A stretch of DNA of 37,102 nucleotides, taken from positions 1 through 37,102 of the forward strand of contig NZ_JAEUOI010000048.1 of assembly GCF_016790145.1 (NCBI RefSeq), in the 5' to 3' direction. Origin of the DNA: Propionivibrio sp. (GTDB lineage Bacteria > Pseudomonadota > Gammaproteobacteria > Burkholderiales > Rhodocyclaceae). A program made the position numbers and the translations under genes. Positions 8,718 to 15,789 of the stretch are shown here, piece by piece. The notes beneath the pieces were generated by a model, which made no database searches, had not been told where the DNA came from, and saw nothing but the letters and a program-made list of their open reading frames with translations. How positions within the stretch are numbered: the stretch's first letter is position 1; each line of letters begins with the position of its first letter.

Positions 8718-9032
8718 ATGAGGAACGAAGCGATGAGAGAAGCGAAGAAGCGGAAGGTGCACTCCCCTGAGTTCAAGGCGAAGGTTGGTCTGGAGGCGGT
8801 TCGCGGGATGAAGACGATCAACGAGATTGGCCAGGAGTACGGTGTTCATCCAGGTCAAGTTGGGGATTGGAAGAAGGAAATTCTGGAACAGGCCAAAACG
8901 CTGTTTGAAGGCAAGCGAGGGCCCAAGCCGATGGCAGCGCACCAGGAGCCAGATCTGCTGTACAGCGAGATCGGCAAGCTGAAGGTGGAACTTGACTGGC
9001 TCAAAAAAAAGTCCGGGATGAGCCTGTCATGA
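8718..9032 (+). CDS. IS3-family transposase OrfA (helix-turn-helix subunit)
   Basis: 104 residues. KRKVHSPEFKAKVGLEAVRG followed by INEIGQEYGVHPGQVGDWKKEILE is the IS3 OrfA helix-turn-helix that recognises the element's ends. The C-terminal part (SEIGKLKVELDWLKKK) is a leucine-zipper-like coiled coil for multimerisation. The stop overlaps the orfB ATG as ATGA. Near its end the frame contains an A AAA AAG heptamer, so a fraction of ribosomes should shift -1 and make an OrfAB fusion. Confidence 0.92.
   Translation: MRNEAMREAKKRKVHSPEFKAKVGLEAVRGMKTINEIGQEYGVHPGQVGDWKKEILEQAKTLFEGKRGPKPMAAHQEPDLLYSEIGKLKVELDWLKKKSGMSLS
9005..9011 (+). promoter_or_regulatory. Programmed -1 frameshift slippery heptamer A AAA AAG
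   Basis: The heptamer is in the correct X XXY YYZ phase relative to orfA (codons aaa, aaa, aag at 9003-9011). A -1 slip enters the orfB frame and reads through VRDEPVMKRQAW into OrfB, giving a predicted OrfAB of about 448 residues. Confidence 0.85.
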
Positions 9033-10063
9033 AGAGGCAAGCGTGGATCGATCAAGGTAATGGGATGGCCGTGGTTCAGCAATGCCATCTGGCAAGCGTA
9101 TCCCGCGCCACGTTCTATGCGCAGAAGGCGCCTCATCGAGTCGATGAACTCGATCTGCTGCACAGTCGCCTGATCGACGAAGAGTACACCCGGCATCCGT
9201 TCTATGGCACCCGCAGGATGGTTATATTTCTCGACACAGCGGGCCACGTCGTCAATCGCAAGCGGGTACAACGGCTGATGCGGCTGATGGGACTGGCCGG
9301 CATGGCGCCGGGGCCCAACACCAGCCGCCCGCACCCCGAGCACAAGGTCTATCCCTACCTGCTGCGCGGCGTTCCGGTGGTCAGGCCCAACCAGGTCTGG
9401 AGTACCGACATCACCTACATCCGGTTACCGCGTGGCTTTGCCTACCTGGTGGCGATCATCGACTGGTACTCGCGCCGGGTGCTCAGTTGGCGGATCAGCA
9501 ACAGCATGGAAGCGGTATTCTGCGTCGATTGTCTTGAGGACGCTTTGCGTACCCACGGCAAGCCCGAAGTCTTCAACAGCGATCAGGGCTCGCAATTCAC
9601 CAGTGTTGCCTTCACCGGCGTGCTGGAACGTGAAGGCATTGTGATCAGCATGGATGGCCGGGGGCGGGTATTCGACAACATCTTTGTCGAGCGGCTCTGG
9701 CGCAGCGTCAAGTACGAAGACGTCTATTTGAAAGGCTATGCCACGATGGGCGACTTGATGGTCGGGCTGGCCGGGTATTTCGCCTTCTACAACGGCGAGC
9801 GTCCGCACCAGTCGCTCGGCCAGGAGACGCCCGATGTCGTGTATCGAACCGGGACAGGGGGTGGTGCAGTGATCGTGGATAAATTTGGCGGCGCGGGGGA
9901 AGAACCCCCTGTTCCGCTACGCTCCACAGGGGGTTCTTCCCCCGCAACAGCAAGATCAAAAGTAAGGGCAACAACAGAAGCAACAGCAACAGCAGAAACC
10001 AAAGCAAAGTCAAAACCGGGGCAGCGCCGTCCAGCTGCATGTGAAGTTGAATGCCCAGCTTAA
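9029..10063 (+). CDS. IS3-family transposase OrfB (DDE catalytic subunit)
   Basis: 344 residues. The HTH_21-like region HPFYGTRRMVIFLD is followed by an rve integrase core. Catalytic residues are the Asp in VWSTDITYI, the Asp in VFNSDQGSQFTS, and the Glu in NIFVERLWRSVKYE. The last two are separated by 35 residues, as expected for D(35)E IS3 enzymes. The normal end of the family is around GERPHQSLGQETPDVVY; here about 80 more residues follow. They are low-complexity and encoded over a perfect 20-bp palindrome (9893-9945) and an acA/gcA-rich run. It can be made alone or as the OrfAB fusion, which is the active transposase in this family. Confidence 0.92.
   Translation: MKRQAWIDQGNGMAVVQQCHLASVSRATFYAQKAPHRVDELDLLHSRLIDEEYTRHPFYGTRRMVIFLDTAGHVVNRKRVQRLMRLMGLAGMAPGPNTSRPHPEHKVYPYLLRGVPVVRPNQVWSTDITYIRLPRGFAYLVAIIDWYSRRVLSWRISNSMEAVFCVDCLEDALRTHGKPEVFNSDQGSQFTSVAFTGVLEREGIVISMDGRGRVFDNIFVERLWRSVKYEDVYLKGYATMGDLMVGLAGYFAFYNGERPHQSLGQETPDVVYRTGTGGGAVIVDKFGGAGEEPPVPLRSTGGSSPATARSKVRATTEATATAETKAKSKPGQRRPAACEVECPA
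9893..9945. repeat. Perfect 20-bp inverted repeat (13-nt loop) within the 3' end of orfB
   Basis: Arms 9893-9912 and 9926-9945 are exactly complementary (ggggaagaaccccctgt / acagggggttcttcccc plus gc at each end). It lies beyond the conserved transposase core and is translated into the anomalous OrfB tail. It could be a REP-like element inserted near the end of orfB, or act as a transcription stop. Confidence 0.85.
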
Positions 10064-10076
10064 ACCCGGCAGGATT

Positions 10077-10102
10077 CTGTCTTGACTATGGGATCCACTT
10101 TA
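10077..10102 (-). repeat. IS right inverted repeat
   Basis: Reverse complement matches the left end at 20 of 26 positions; followed by the AAG target duplication at 10103-10105. Confidence 0.8.
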
Positions 10103-10126
10103 AAGTGCATAATAAGGGGCCAGGCA

Positions 10127-10329
10127 CCAATGGCACTACCTTAAGCTTTTAACATCAGCTATTTTCGTTCCACAACAAGCAGTTGCCAAGACAGGCTGGA
10201 TGTAAAGCGTCGTCCCGGCAAAAGCCGGGACCCAGTAGCGGGGCACCATTCTGGATAGCGGCGTTCGCCGTTGTGACGTGCTCTGTTGACTATTCGTACG
10301 ATGTCATTGGCCTAAGGTAGTGCCATTGG
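10127..10329. repeat. 203-bp segment bounded by 17-bp perfect inverted repeats
   Basis: ccaatggcactacctta at 10127-10143 is the exact reverse complement of taaggtagtgccattgg at 10313-10329. The enclosed 169 bases contain a REP-like hairpin and no ORF. The shape is that of a small non-autonomous (MITE-like) element, though no target duplication was found. Confidence 0.6.
10212..10231. repeat. REP-like palindrome
   Basis: gtcccggc-aaaa-gccgggac: a perfect 8-bp stem with a 4-base loop. It belongs to the same general family as the palindromes at 12361, 12430 and 13500. Confidence 0.7.
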
Positions 10330-10354
10330 GGCCAGGCACGATTTAACTAAAAGC

Positions 10355-10389
10355 AAAAAACCCGTTCAGCGTCGGGAGCGAACGGGTTT
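10355..10389 (-). terminator. Rho-independent terminator of the Ser/Thr kinase gene
   Basis: A 10-bp stem aaacccgttc / gaacgggttt (arms 10358-10367 and 10380-10389) is followed on the minus strand by a run of T (complement of a-run 10355-10360). It lies about 120 bases after the kinase stop. Confidence 0.75.
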
Positions 10390-10507
10390 CGGAGAAGCTC
10401 GCTTTAGCCGCATTTGTAATGCGCCTGCAAGCTGAACTTCAAATCGGCGCGAAGGCGTGAGTTCTAACGCCAAAAGGCTGACAAACCAGGCAATTATGTG
10501 GCGACAA

Positions 10508-11857
10508 TCAGGGCGTTTTCTGCCCTGCCTTGTTCGAAGGACAGTCGTCGATGGTGCCCCAATGTCCTGGGCAATGCTTCCAGCGCGCCTTTTCGATGCA
10601 CACGATCCTGCTGAATACGGACTCCTCTCTGCATGCCTTGAGTTCGGCGTTCAAGGCGTCCTTCCAGTTCTTGGCTGGTATCGCCTTGACGGAGGGTGGG
10701 GTATCGCGGCGGGTCTTTGGCGCAGCTGCGGAATCTGTCGGCGTTGTTGCGGCGGCGGACTTGGGCTCGGCGGGTTGCTGCTTTGCGAGGTCCGGTTCAG
10801 GCGGCGTGGGCAGATTGCTTGTTTGATCGGCGACCGGCGTCATCGTCGGTGACGGCGAGCGCAACAGGAAAACAGTTGAAGCTATGGTGAGCAATAACAG
10901 TGTGACAGCGATTGCCCCCAGACGCAGACTGCTGGAATTCTGCCGCTGCTGGTCTGTTATCGCTGTTGCCCATGCGTCGTTGGCGGGTTGTGCAACAGCG
11001 ATTTGCCCGCGCGCTTCGCCAGACAGGGTCGCGCTTCCGGAACGCAGCATCCGGCGCAGATCGGCCGCCATTTCGGAGGCATCCTGATAGCGAGCGGAGC
11101 GGTCCTTGGCCATCGCCCGAGCAACGATTGCGTCGAAATCCGCAGGCAGGCCGGGGCAGCAACTCGACGGCGGCGGCGGTGTCTTGTGTACGACCTGATA
11201 CATCGTCGCGTGCAAGTTGTCGCAGGAGAACGGGGGCTGCCCGGTGAGCATTTCATAGAGCACGGTGCCGAGCGAAAAAATGTCGGCACGGCCATCGGCT
11301 TTCTGGCCGGCCACCTGCTCCGGCGACATGTATTTGGGCGATCCAAGCACGGAGCCCGTCATGGTCAACGATCCGCCGAGCAGTTGCGCGATGCCGAAAT
11401 CGGTGATTTTCACGACGCCGTTTTCAAGCACCATGATATTGGCCGGCTTGATGTCACGGTGCACGATGCCATGCGCGTGGGCGAAAGCGAGACCGTCGGC
11501 AATGGCACTGACAATATCGATCATCCGCTCGAAGGACAGGGGGGCGCCGCTATTGAGGAGCGCTCGCAGCGATTGGCCGGATAGAAATTCCATGGCGATG
11601 TAGGCGAGCCCGTTGCTGCGACCGACATCGTGAATGGTCACGATGTTCGGGTGATTCAGGCGGCCGGCAGATTTGGCCTCCCGGAAGAAGCGTTGTTCGA
11701 ATTCCTCGGCCTCCGTTTCGGAGAGGCCGGCGAAAGCCACCGTCTTGATTGCGACGATGCGTTCGATGAGCGGATCATGGGCTTTGTAAACGACGCCCAT
11801 CGCTCCTCTTCCGAGCGTTGCGGTGATTTCATAGCGGCCGAGTTGCTGCTGTGGCAT
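10508..11857 (-). CDS. Membrane-anchored Ser/Thr protein kinase with Cys-containing periplasmic tail
   Basis: 449 residues. Residues 8-270 are a complete Hanks-type kinase: glycine loop GRGAMGVVYKA (17-27), ATP-binding Lys38 in VAIK, catalytic HRDIKPAN (Asp135), DFG (153-155) and SPE (178-180). A single hydrophobic segment at about 311-332 should span the inner membrane. A Pro/Ala/Thr-rich linker follows, then a small C-terminal domain with four Cys (KACREES, RIVCIEKARWKHCPGHWG, DDCP), probably two periplasmic disulfides. This tail may sense an extracytoplasmic signal, but that is inference. The gene is monocistronic with its own terminator and lies between repeats, with no phosphatase or FHA gene adjacent. 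Substrates are unknown. Confidence 0.9.
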   Translation of the reverse strand: MPQQQLGRYEITATLGRGAMGVVYKAHDPLIERIVAIKTVAFAGLSETEAEEFEQRFFREAKSAGRLNHPNIVTIHDVGRSNGLAYIAMEFLSGQSLRALLNSGAPLSFERMIDIVSAIADGLAFAHAHGIVHRDIKPANIMVLENGVVKITDFGIAQLLGGSLTMTGSVLGSPKYMSPEQVAGQKADGRADIFSLGTVLYEMLTGQPPFSCDNLHATMYQVVHKTPPPPSSCCPGLPADFDAIVARAMAKDRSARYQDASEMAADLRRMLRSGSATLSGEARGQIAVAQPANDAWATAITDQQRQNSSSLRLGAIAVTLLLLTIASTVFLLRSPSPTMTPVADQTSNLPTPPEPDLAKQQPAEPKSAAATTPTDSAAAPKTRRDTPPSVKAIPAKNWKDALNAELKACREESVFSRIVCIEKARWKHCPGHWGTIDDCPSNKAGQKTP

Positions 11858-11960
11858 GTGCGTTGTCCGGAGGGAATGCAGTGGCAGTCAAGGACTCCGA
11901 TTCTAGTGGGCGACCGGGGGCTGTCAACAACGAACAATGCGCTGTGCTTCAAAAGAAACG

Positions 11961-11990
11961 AAAAGGGGGCGGGGTGGATTTCCCGAAAAG
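11961..11990 (+). repeat. 30-bp dispersed repeat, copy B
   Basis: Matches 8641-8670 at 26 of 30 bases (aaaaggggg..ggggtggatt..gaaaag). Unlike copy A it is not followed by an IS. Confidence 0.6.
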
Positions 11991-12052
11991 CGAGCGCTGG
12001 CGAAACACTGAAAAGGGTAGCAAGGGGGTCTTGTCTCTTGTGGCCCTGCTAG

Positions 12053-12316
12053 ACGATCCGGCGCCAGCGTACCGAGCGCACGCCAGGCGCCCTTGAATTC
12101 ATTGATTCCGGCGATGAGACTGAGGATTTCCGGGCTTATCTAAACGGCATTCGCCGAGATCATGGATACCAAAACGACATCCATTTGCACCCATTACAAC
12201 AGGGCGATCTGTCAAACTCGGGCCGCGTAACTTATGGCCTTGTAGCGGGTAATCGGTGCATAGCGGAAGCAACTGGCGATGATCGTCAGGAATTGGCCTC
12301 AGAGGCTGTGAATTGA
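12053..12316 (+). pseudogene. Possible gene remnant (orphan open frame, no ATG)
   Basis: The frame is open for 87 codons and ends at TGA 12314-12316. It reads for example FIDSGDETEDFRAYLNGIR and later RQELASEAVN, which looks protein-like. There is no ATG, only an internal TTG, and codon third positions are not GC-rich. No family is recognised, so chance is possible. Confidence 0.25.
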
Positions 12317-12335
12317 TAGATAAACACCTCCCAAG

Positions 12336-12390
12336 CCGTGGCCCGAGGCCAGGCTTCGCGCTCATTCCGGCGAAAGCCGGAATCCAGTAC
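12336..12390 (+). repeat. REP-like element with 34-bp extension, inverted copy at 13500-13552
   Basis: Core attccggc-gaaa-gccggaat palindrome at 12364-12383, preceded by an extended block (12336-12363: ccgtggcccgaggccaggct then tcgcgctc). The same extended block recurs inverted at 13519-13552. Confidence 0.75.
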
Positions 12391-12426
12391 CTTCCTCTGA
12401 TATCCATTCAAAAAATCAGATAAACG

Positions 12427-12460
12427 AACTGGACCCCGGCTTCCGCCGGGGTGACGAGCG
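12427..12460 (-). repeat. REP-like element, opposite orientation
   Basis: ccccggc-ttcc-gccgggg palindrome at 12434-12451, within aactgga...gtgacgag. With 12336-12390 it forms a head-to-head REP pair (BIME-like). Confidence 0.7.
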
Positions 12461-12573
12461 TGGAAATCAGGCAGTATTGTTTTTTCACAGACTCTCAGCG
12501 CATTTTGTCTGTATGAACGAGGTTTTCAGGTTAAGCATACTGGCATCGACTTGATGCACGCGCATCGTCGTTC

Positions 12574-13272
12574 TCAAGCTTCGGCCGTCAAATCGAGGGC
12601 ATGCAGCAGGCGTCTGGAAAACTCCTCCGGCGAAGTCGAAATGACCTCGCGTGGCACGCCGAAGTCGCCGATCAGTCGTTCGCTGTCCTCGAAGCCATAG
12701 GCGACGACGAAGGGATACATACCGGCGCCGATCGCCGCCATATAGTCGCTGTATTCGTCGCCACAGGCGTAAGCGCGCGCCGGATTGATGGCCAGACGTT
12801 CGCGTGCCCGTTTCAGTTGCCCGGTCTTCTCCTCGCGCAGAGGAATGCAGGCGAAATAATCGAAATCGCCAAGGTCGATGCCATGACGTTGAAACAGGCA
12901 GGTTAGCGTTACCTCCGGCTCCACGGTCACGTTGCGGGTGACCAGACCGACACGGATATCGGGAGCCGCCAGAAGTACTCGTAGCAAGGAGACGATACCC
13001 GGATACAGCGAAGCTTCGTTGCGGTAGAACTCAGTCAGCGTCGCCAGCAAGCGCTTGCGGTTCTGCTTGCCGAACTGGCGGCGTAAGTTGGTCGGGAATT
13101 CGCGCAGGCCACCGAGATACTTCAACAGTTTGCGGCGCTTCTGAAAGCGTTCAAGGTCGCCAATGGCCATGCCGTGAGTCAGAAAGGTCTGCTCAATGGC
13201 GTTGAATGCGTCGATGATCGTGCCATCGGCGTCAAAGATAACCAGCCGTTCCCGGTTTGCGTACAGGGTCAT
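12574..13272 (-). CDS. HAD-superfamily hydrolase
   Basis: 232 residues from the ATG at 13272 (MTLYANRERLVIFDADGTII). The frame continues upstream to 13359, but those 29 codons precede the hydrolase fold and look non-coding. Motif I is FDADGTIID (nucleophile Asp and general acid Asp), motif II is GLVTRN, a Lys for motif III lies in REEKTGQLKRARE, and motif IV is ACGDEYSDYMAAIGAG. This is a haloacid dehalogenase-type phosphatase with a helical cap, cytoplasmic, substrate unknown. Cap region residues 35-85 are basic (RFQKRRKLLKYLGGLREF). The gene stands alone on the minus strand between inverted REP copies. Confidence 0.85.
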   Translation of the reverse strand: MTLYANRERLVIFDADGTIIDAFNAIEQTFLTHGMAIGDLERFQKRRKLLKYLGGLREFPTNLRRQFGKQNRKRLLATLTEFYRNEASLYPGIVSLLRVLLAAPDIRVGLVTRNVTVEPEVTLTCLFQRHGIDLGDFDYFACIPLREEKTGQLKRARERLAINPARAYACGDEYSDYMAAIGAGMYPFVVAYGFEDSERLIGDFGVPREVISTSPEEFSRRLLHALDLTAEA

Positions 13273-13627
13273 GGCCGCTAACTTACATCGCGCTTGTGAC
13301 AATGCGATGACAAAACGATGAAATGTGTCACAGATTTGCCAGCCGCCGGATTCCCGCACAGGGCACTCAAGCGTGCCCGCCCGGCTCGCTGGATGTTTGT
13401 TGCCCTTAAAAATTCAGCAAGGCGTCACACTATTGTCATCTGGTTTGAGTAGCTTTCGGCCTGCGATACATGTCGCGTTAATCTATTTTGATGAACGAAC
13501 TGGATTCCGGGGCAAGCCCGGAATGAGCGCGAAGCCTGGCCTCGGGCCACGGTAATTCAATGGGTTAAGCGTTGGGAAAAATTGACCCTGATTCCGCGAG
13601 GATATTGTTTGACACAGGAGGCCAAGG
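13273..13627. other. Intergenic region with a REP element
   Basis: 355 bases with no gene apart from the REP-like element at 13500-13552. TTTGACAC at about 13608 just before the next gene's ribosome site may be part of a promoter but no -10 follows it. Confidence 0.4.
13500..13552 (-). repeat. REP-like element, inverted copy of 12336-12390
   Basis: attccgggg-caag-cccggaat core at 13504-13523, then the extended block (gagcgcgaagcctggcctcg...) that reverse-complements 12336-12360. The two copies flank the HAD gene. Confidence 0.75.
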
Positions 13628-13912
13628 ATGAAATTACATATTTACGCTCCAGGCTCAACGGCAAAAGAGGCGCACGCACGGACCTGTCCAGGCTGCAAAC
13701 AGCGGACGCGATTGCTGAAATTTTATACGCCCAGATATGGCTGGGATGCTACCTGCATTCGATGCGGGCAAAAATGGATCGACGGTGAGTCGGCGGAAAT
13801 TCCGATGACCAACGGCATCAGGATGGATAACATCGAATCGGCGAAAATTCGTTGGCGAGTCATGCCGCCCAAGAGCAGTAACCACAGTGCCATTCAGGGA
13901 AACGCTGAGTAA
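13628..13912 (+). CDS. Small zinc-ribbon-like protein of unknown function
   Basis: 94 residues. A strong ribosome site, AGGAGG at 13616-13621, precedes the ATG by 6 bases, which makes this a real gene rather than a shadow. CPGC at about residues 20-23 and CIRC at about 43-46, 20 residues apart, form a plausible four-Cys zinc ribbon; the region between is basic and aromatic. The C-terminal half (MTNGIRMDNIESAKIRWRV) is not recognised. It could bind nucleic acid or act as a small adaptor; the sequence does not decide. It sits alone between REP elements. Confidence 0.65.
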   Translation: MKLHIYAPGSTAKEAHARTCPGCKQRTRLLKFYTPRYGWDATCIRCGQKWIDGESAEIPMTNGIRMDNIESAKIRWRVMPPKSSNHSAIQGNAE

Positions 13913-14009
13913 GCCGTAACGCCGGCGCATCCCAGCAACCGTGTTACCTTCTGGGCAGAGGCCGGTGTCCATTGCCTTGGTTTTCTGGCTCTGCATTCCC
14001 TGCGGTCAG

Positions 14010-14056
14010 ATTCCGGCTTTTGCCCCGAAGGAAATACCCCTGGGGTGCGCCGGAAT
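14010..14056. repeat. REP-like imperfect palindrome downstream of ccmI
   Basis: attccggc at 14010-14017 pairs with gccggaat at 14049-14056 around a 31-base loop containing tgcccc and ggggtgc. It lies in the convergent gap between the zinc-ribbon gene and ccmI, where it might also slow transcription. Confidence 0.5.
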
Positions 14057-14083
14057 GACGTTTGTTGCAAATTCTCACCGATC

Positions 14084-15325
14084 TCAGGGCTGAACCTGAT
14101 CGATCACCAGTTTGTTGTTCTTGCTGCCGGGTTTGATGCCCTTGATGCTGCCGAAGAGATCGCCGCTTGAACTTTGCGCCTTGCCCGCCTTGGCGACCCG
14201 CGCTTCGAGACTGACCGTCCTGAACTCGGAAATTTTCTTTCCGCCCGGCAGGACCATTGAATCGTCAAAGCGGAAAGTGAGCGGCAGATCGGCCACCCGC
14301 GTCCGCATGACGGCGAGCGGCATGCGCGAGCCTTCTTCGGCACGCGCAAAAACAAAGAGCAGGTCGTCGGGTCTGGCTTGCGAAGCAACCTTGCCGCTGA
14401 TCGTTACCTCGCCACTGATGGATTCCTTGCGGGCAGCTGCCTCTTTGGACAGCTTGACGCTGCCCTCTTTTATGCCAGTTTTTTCGTTCATCTGGGCAGC
14501 AATTTCGCGTGCCTTGGTTACCGCCGCCGCGAGTGTCTCTGCCTCTTCCGAGCCGGGTTCGAGCTGCGGTAGCAGACGCCCCCAGTATTCGGCTACGGCA
14601 GAAAAGTCCTTGCGTTCACTGGCCGCAGTGCCAGCCAGGAACAGGGCCTGCGGTTCGTCCGGATCAATCTTCAGCGCACGGGCAATCAGTTGGCCCGGCT
14701 TGCCATCAAAACTGCCGCCTTGTGTCTGCGCCAGCACTTCGGCATAGTCGGCCAGCAACACCGGTTCGGCGTCGACCAGCGCACCGCCGTGGCTGTAGGC
14801 CTCGGCAGACTCGGCAAAACGGCCCAGCACCTTGTAGGAACGCGCCAGCATGACCCAGCCTTTGCTGTCGTCCGGATTCGCCTTGAGTTTCTCTACCAGA
14901 TTGCCCAGCATCGATTCGATCTGCTGCGGGCTGACTCGCGCCTGCGTCTGCAGCGGATCAAGCGCTTCCGGTTTGCCGAGGATCAAATAACCGGCCGTCG
15001 CCGCCAGCGGGATGGCAATGAGCAGGGCCAGCGCAGTCTTGCGTCCACCGGTACGTTCCTGAGCCACCGCCTCGGGCTGGACTTCTTCAAGCAGACGACG
15101 CTGCAATTCAGTCTTCGCCTGCTCGAAATCGGCTTCGGCGAGCGCACCTGCGCTCCGCTCGCGTTCGAGTTCGCCTAATTGATCGCGAAAGATGTCCAGA
15201 TTGGCTTGACGCCGATCAATGGCACTAGAGGCCCTGGGCGCACGCCAAAGCGGCAGCAGCAGAATGGCAAGTATGGCAAGGACAAGCAGTGCGGCGGCGA
15301 GGATGAAACCGGTCGTGGCAGACAT
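14084..15325 (-). CDS. ccmI: Cytochrome c maturation protein CcmI (CycH)
   Basis: 413 residues, last gene of the ccm operon. The N-terminus has a hydrophobic segment (FILAAALLVLAILAILLLPLW) followed by the CcmI signature RQANLDIFRDQLGELERERSAGALAEADFEQAKTEL split here as RQANLDIFRDQL and AEADFEQAKTELQRRLLEE. A second membrane segment (ALALLIAIPLAATAGYLIL) leads to periplasmic TPRs (AEAYSHGG, ALFLAGTAASERKDF). A C-terminal domain binds the apocytochrome. CcmI chaperones apocytochrome c to the CcmF/H heme lyase. Its ATG overlaps the ccmH stop by one base (TAATG). Confidence 0.95.
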   Translation of the reverse strand: MSATTGFILAAALLVLAILAILLLPLWRAPRASSAIDRRQANLDIFRDQLGELERERSAGALAEADFEQAKTELQRRLLEEVQPEAVAQERTGGRKTALALLIAIPLAATAGYLILGKPEALDPLQTQARVSPQQIESMLGNLVEKLKANPDDSKGWVMLARSYKVLGRFAESAEAYSHGGALVDAEPVLLADYAEVLAQTQGGSFDGKPGQLIARALKIDPDEPQALFLAGTAASERKDFSAVAEYWGRLLPQLEPGSEEAETLAAAVTKAREIAAQMNEKTGIKEGSVKLSKEAAARKESISGEVTISGKVASQARPDDLLFVFARAEEGSRMPLAVMRTRVADLPLTFRFDDSMVLPGGKKISEFRTVSLEARVAKAGKAQSSSGDLFGSIKGIKPGSKNNKLVIDQVQP

Positions 15326-15789
15326 TATCGAGGTTCTTTGACGTTCAGCAGGCGCTCGGCCTGTTGCTGTTCTTCTGTGCTGAGCGGCGAATCGTTGATC
15401 GCCTTGCTACGGCGGCGCAAGTAGAGAACCAGTGCGCCGAGGCCACCCACCAGGAGCAGCCCCGGACCAAACCACAAGAGCAGGGTTGTTCCCTTGAGCG
15501 GTGGCCGGTAGCGAACAAAATCGCCGTAGCGGCTGACCATGAAGTCCATTATTTCGGCGTCGCTCTTGCCCTGCTGGATCAGCGTGCGAATTTCGCGGCG
15601 CAAATCGTTGGCCAGTTCGGCATGCGAACCGGACAGCGATTCGTTCTGGCAGACCAGGCAGCGCAATTCGGATGAAATCGCCACCAGGCGCTTTTCGGTG
15701 GCCTCGTCCTGAGCCAGCGGTGCAGCTTCTTTGGCATGCAACTGCGCTGCCGACAACGCGAGCAGGATTGCCATGATCAAGACTTTCAT
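15325..15789 (-). CDS. ccmH: Cytochrome c maturation protein CcmH (CcmL/CycL type)
   Basis: 154 residues: a cleavable signal (VLIMAILLALSAAQLHA), the redox motif LRCLVCQN with Cys44 and Cys47, then SLSGSHAELANDLRREIR, and a C-terminal membrane helix (LLLWFGPGLLLVGGLGALVLYL) ending in RRR. CcmH reduces the CxxCH thiols of apocytochromes in the periplasm as part of the CcmF-CcmH lyase. This is the short form, with the TPR part supplied separately by CcmI. ATGA overlap with ccmG. Confidence 0.95.
   Translation of the reverse strand: MKVLIMAILLALSAAQLHAKEAAPLAQDEATEKRLVAISSELRCLVCQNESLSGSHAELANDLRREIRTLIQQGKSDAEIMDFMVSRYGDFVRYRPPLKGTTLLLWFGPGLLLVGGLGALVLYLRRRSKAINDSPLSTEEQQQAERLLNVKEPR

Larger units (their letters stand above)
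8671..10102 (+). mobile_element. IS3-family insertion sequence, 1432 bp, ends and target duplication visible
   Basis: The ends are imperfect 26-bp inverted repeats: 8671-8696 (tatagtggtcc...caagacag) and the reverse complement of 10077-10102 (taaagtggatc...caagacag), 20 of 26 matching. The element is flanked by AAG on both sides (8668-8670 and 10103-10105), the 3-bp duplication size typical of IS3 elements. Inside are orfA and orfB with a frameshift slippery site between them. All parts needed for transposition appear present, although the orfB 3' end carries an unusual palindrome. Confidence 0.85.
10106..10507. other. Non-coding repeat region between IS and Ser/Thr kinase
   Basis: About 400 bases with no supported gene. 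It holds two ggggccaggcac copies (10116 and 10328), a 17-bp perfect inverted repeat, one REP-like palindrome (10212-10231) and the terminator of the kinase gene. Nothing coding-like is seen in the remainder. Confidence 0.6.
11858..12573. other. 716-bp region with repeats and a possible gene remnant
   Basis: No confident gene. It contains copy B of the 30-bp repeat (11961-11990) and a REP pair (12336-12390 and 12427-12455). An unrecognised open frame without ATG runs at 12053-12316 on the plus strand. A minus-strand frame over 12099-12407 is a translated REP and not a gene. Confidence 0.5.

Noticed and set aside
10355-10460. Stem-loop next to the kinase considered as a tRNA or small RNA
   Set aside because: The hairpin is followed by a T-run on the minus strand and fits a terminator; no cloverleaf is formed.
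12099-12407. 102-codon minus frame
   Set aside because: Its start translates the REP palindrome (YWIPAFAGMSAKPG), a common false gene in REP-rich genomes.
13913-14083. Possible riboswitch downstream of the zinc-ribbon gene
   Set aside because: No known aptamer core could be matched; it lies at convergent gene ends, and a REP-like palindrome explains the visible pairing.
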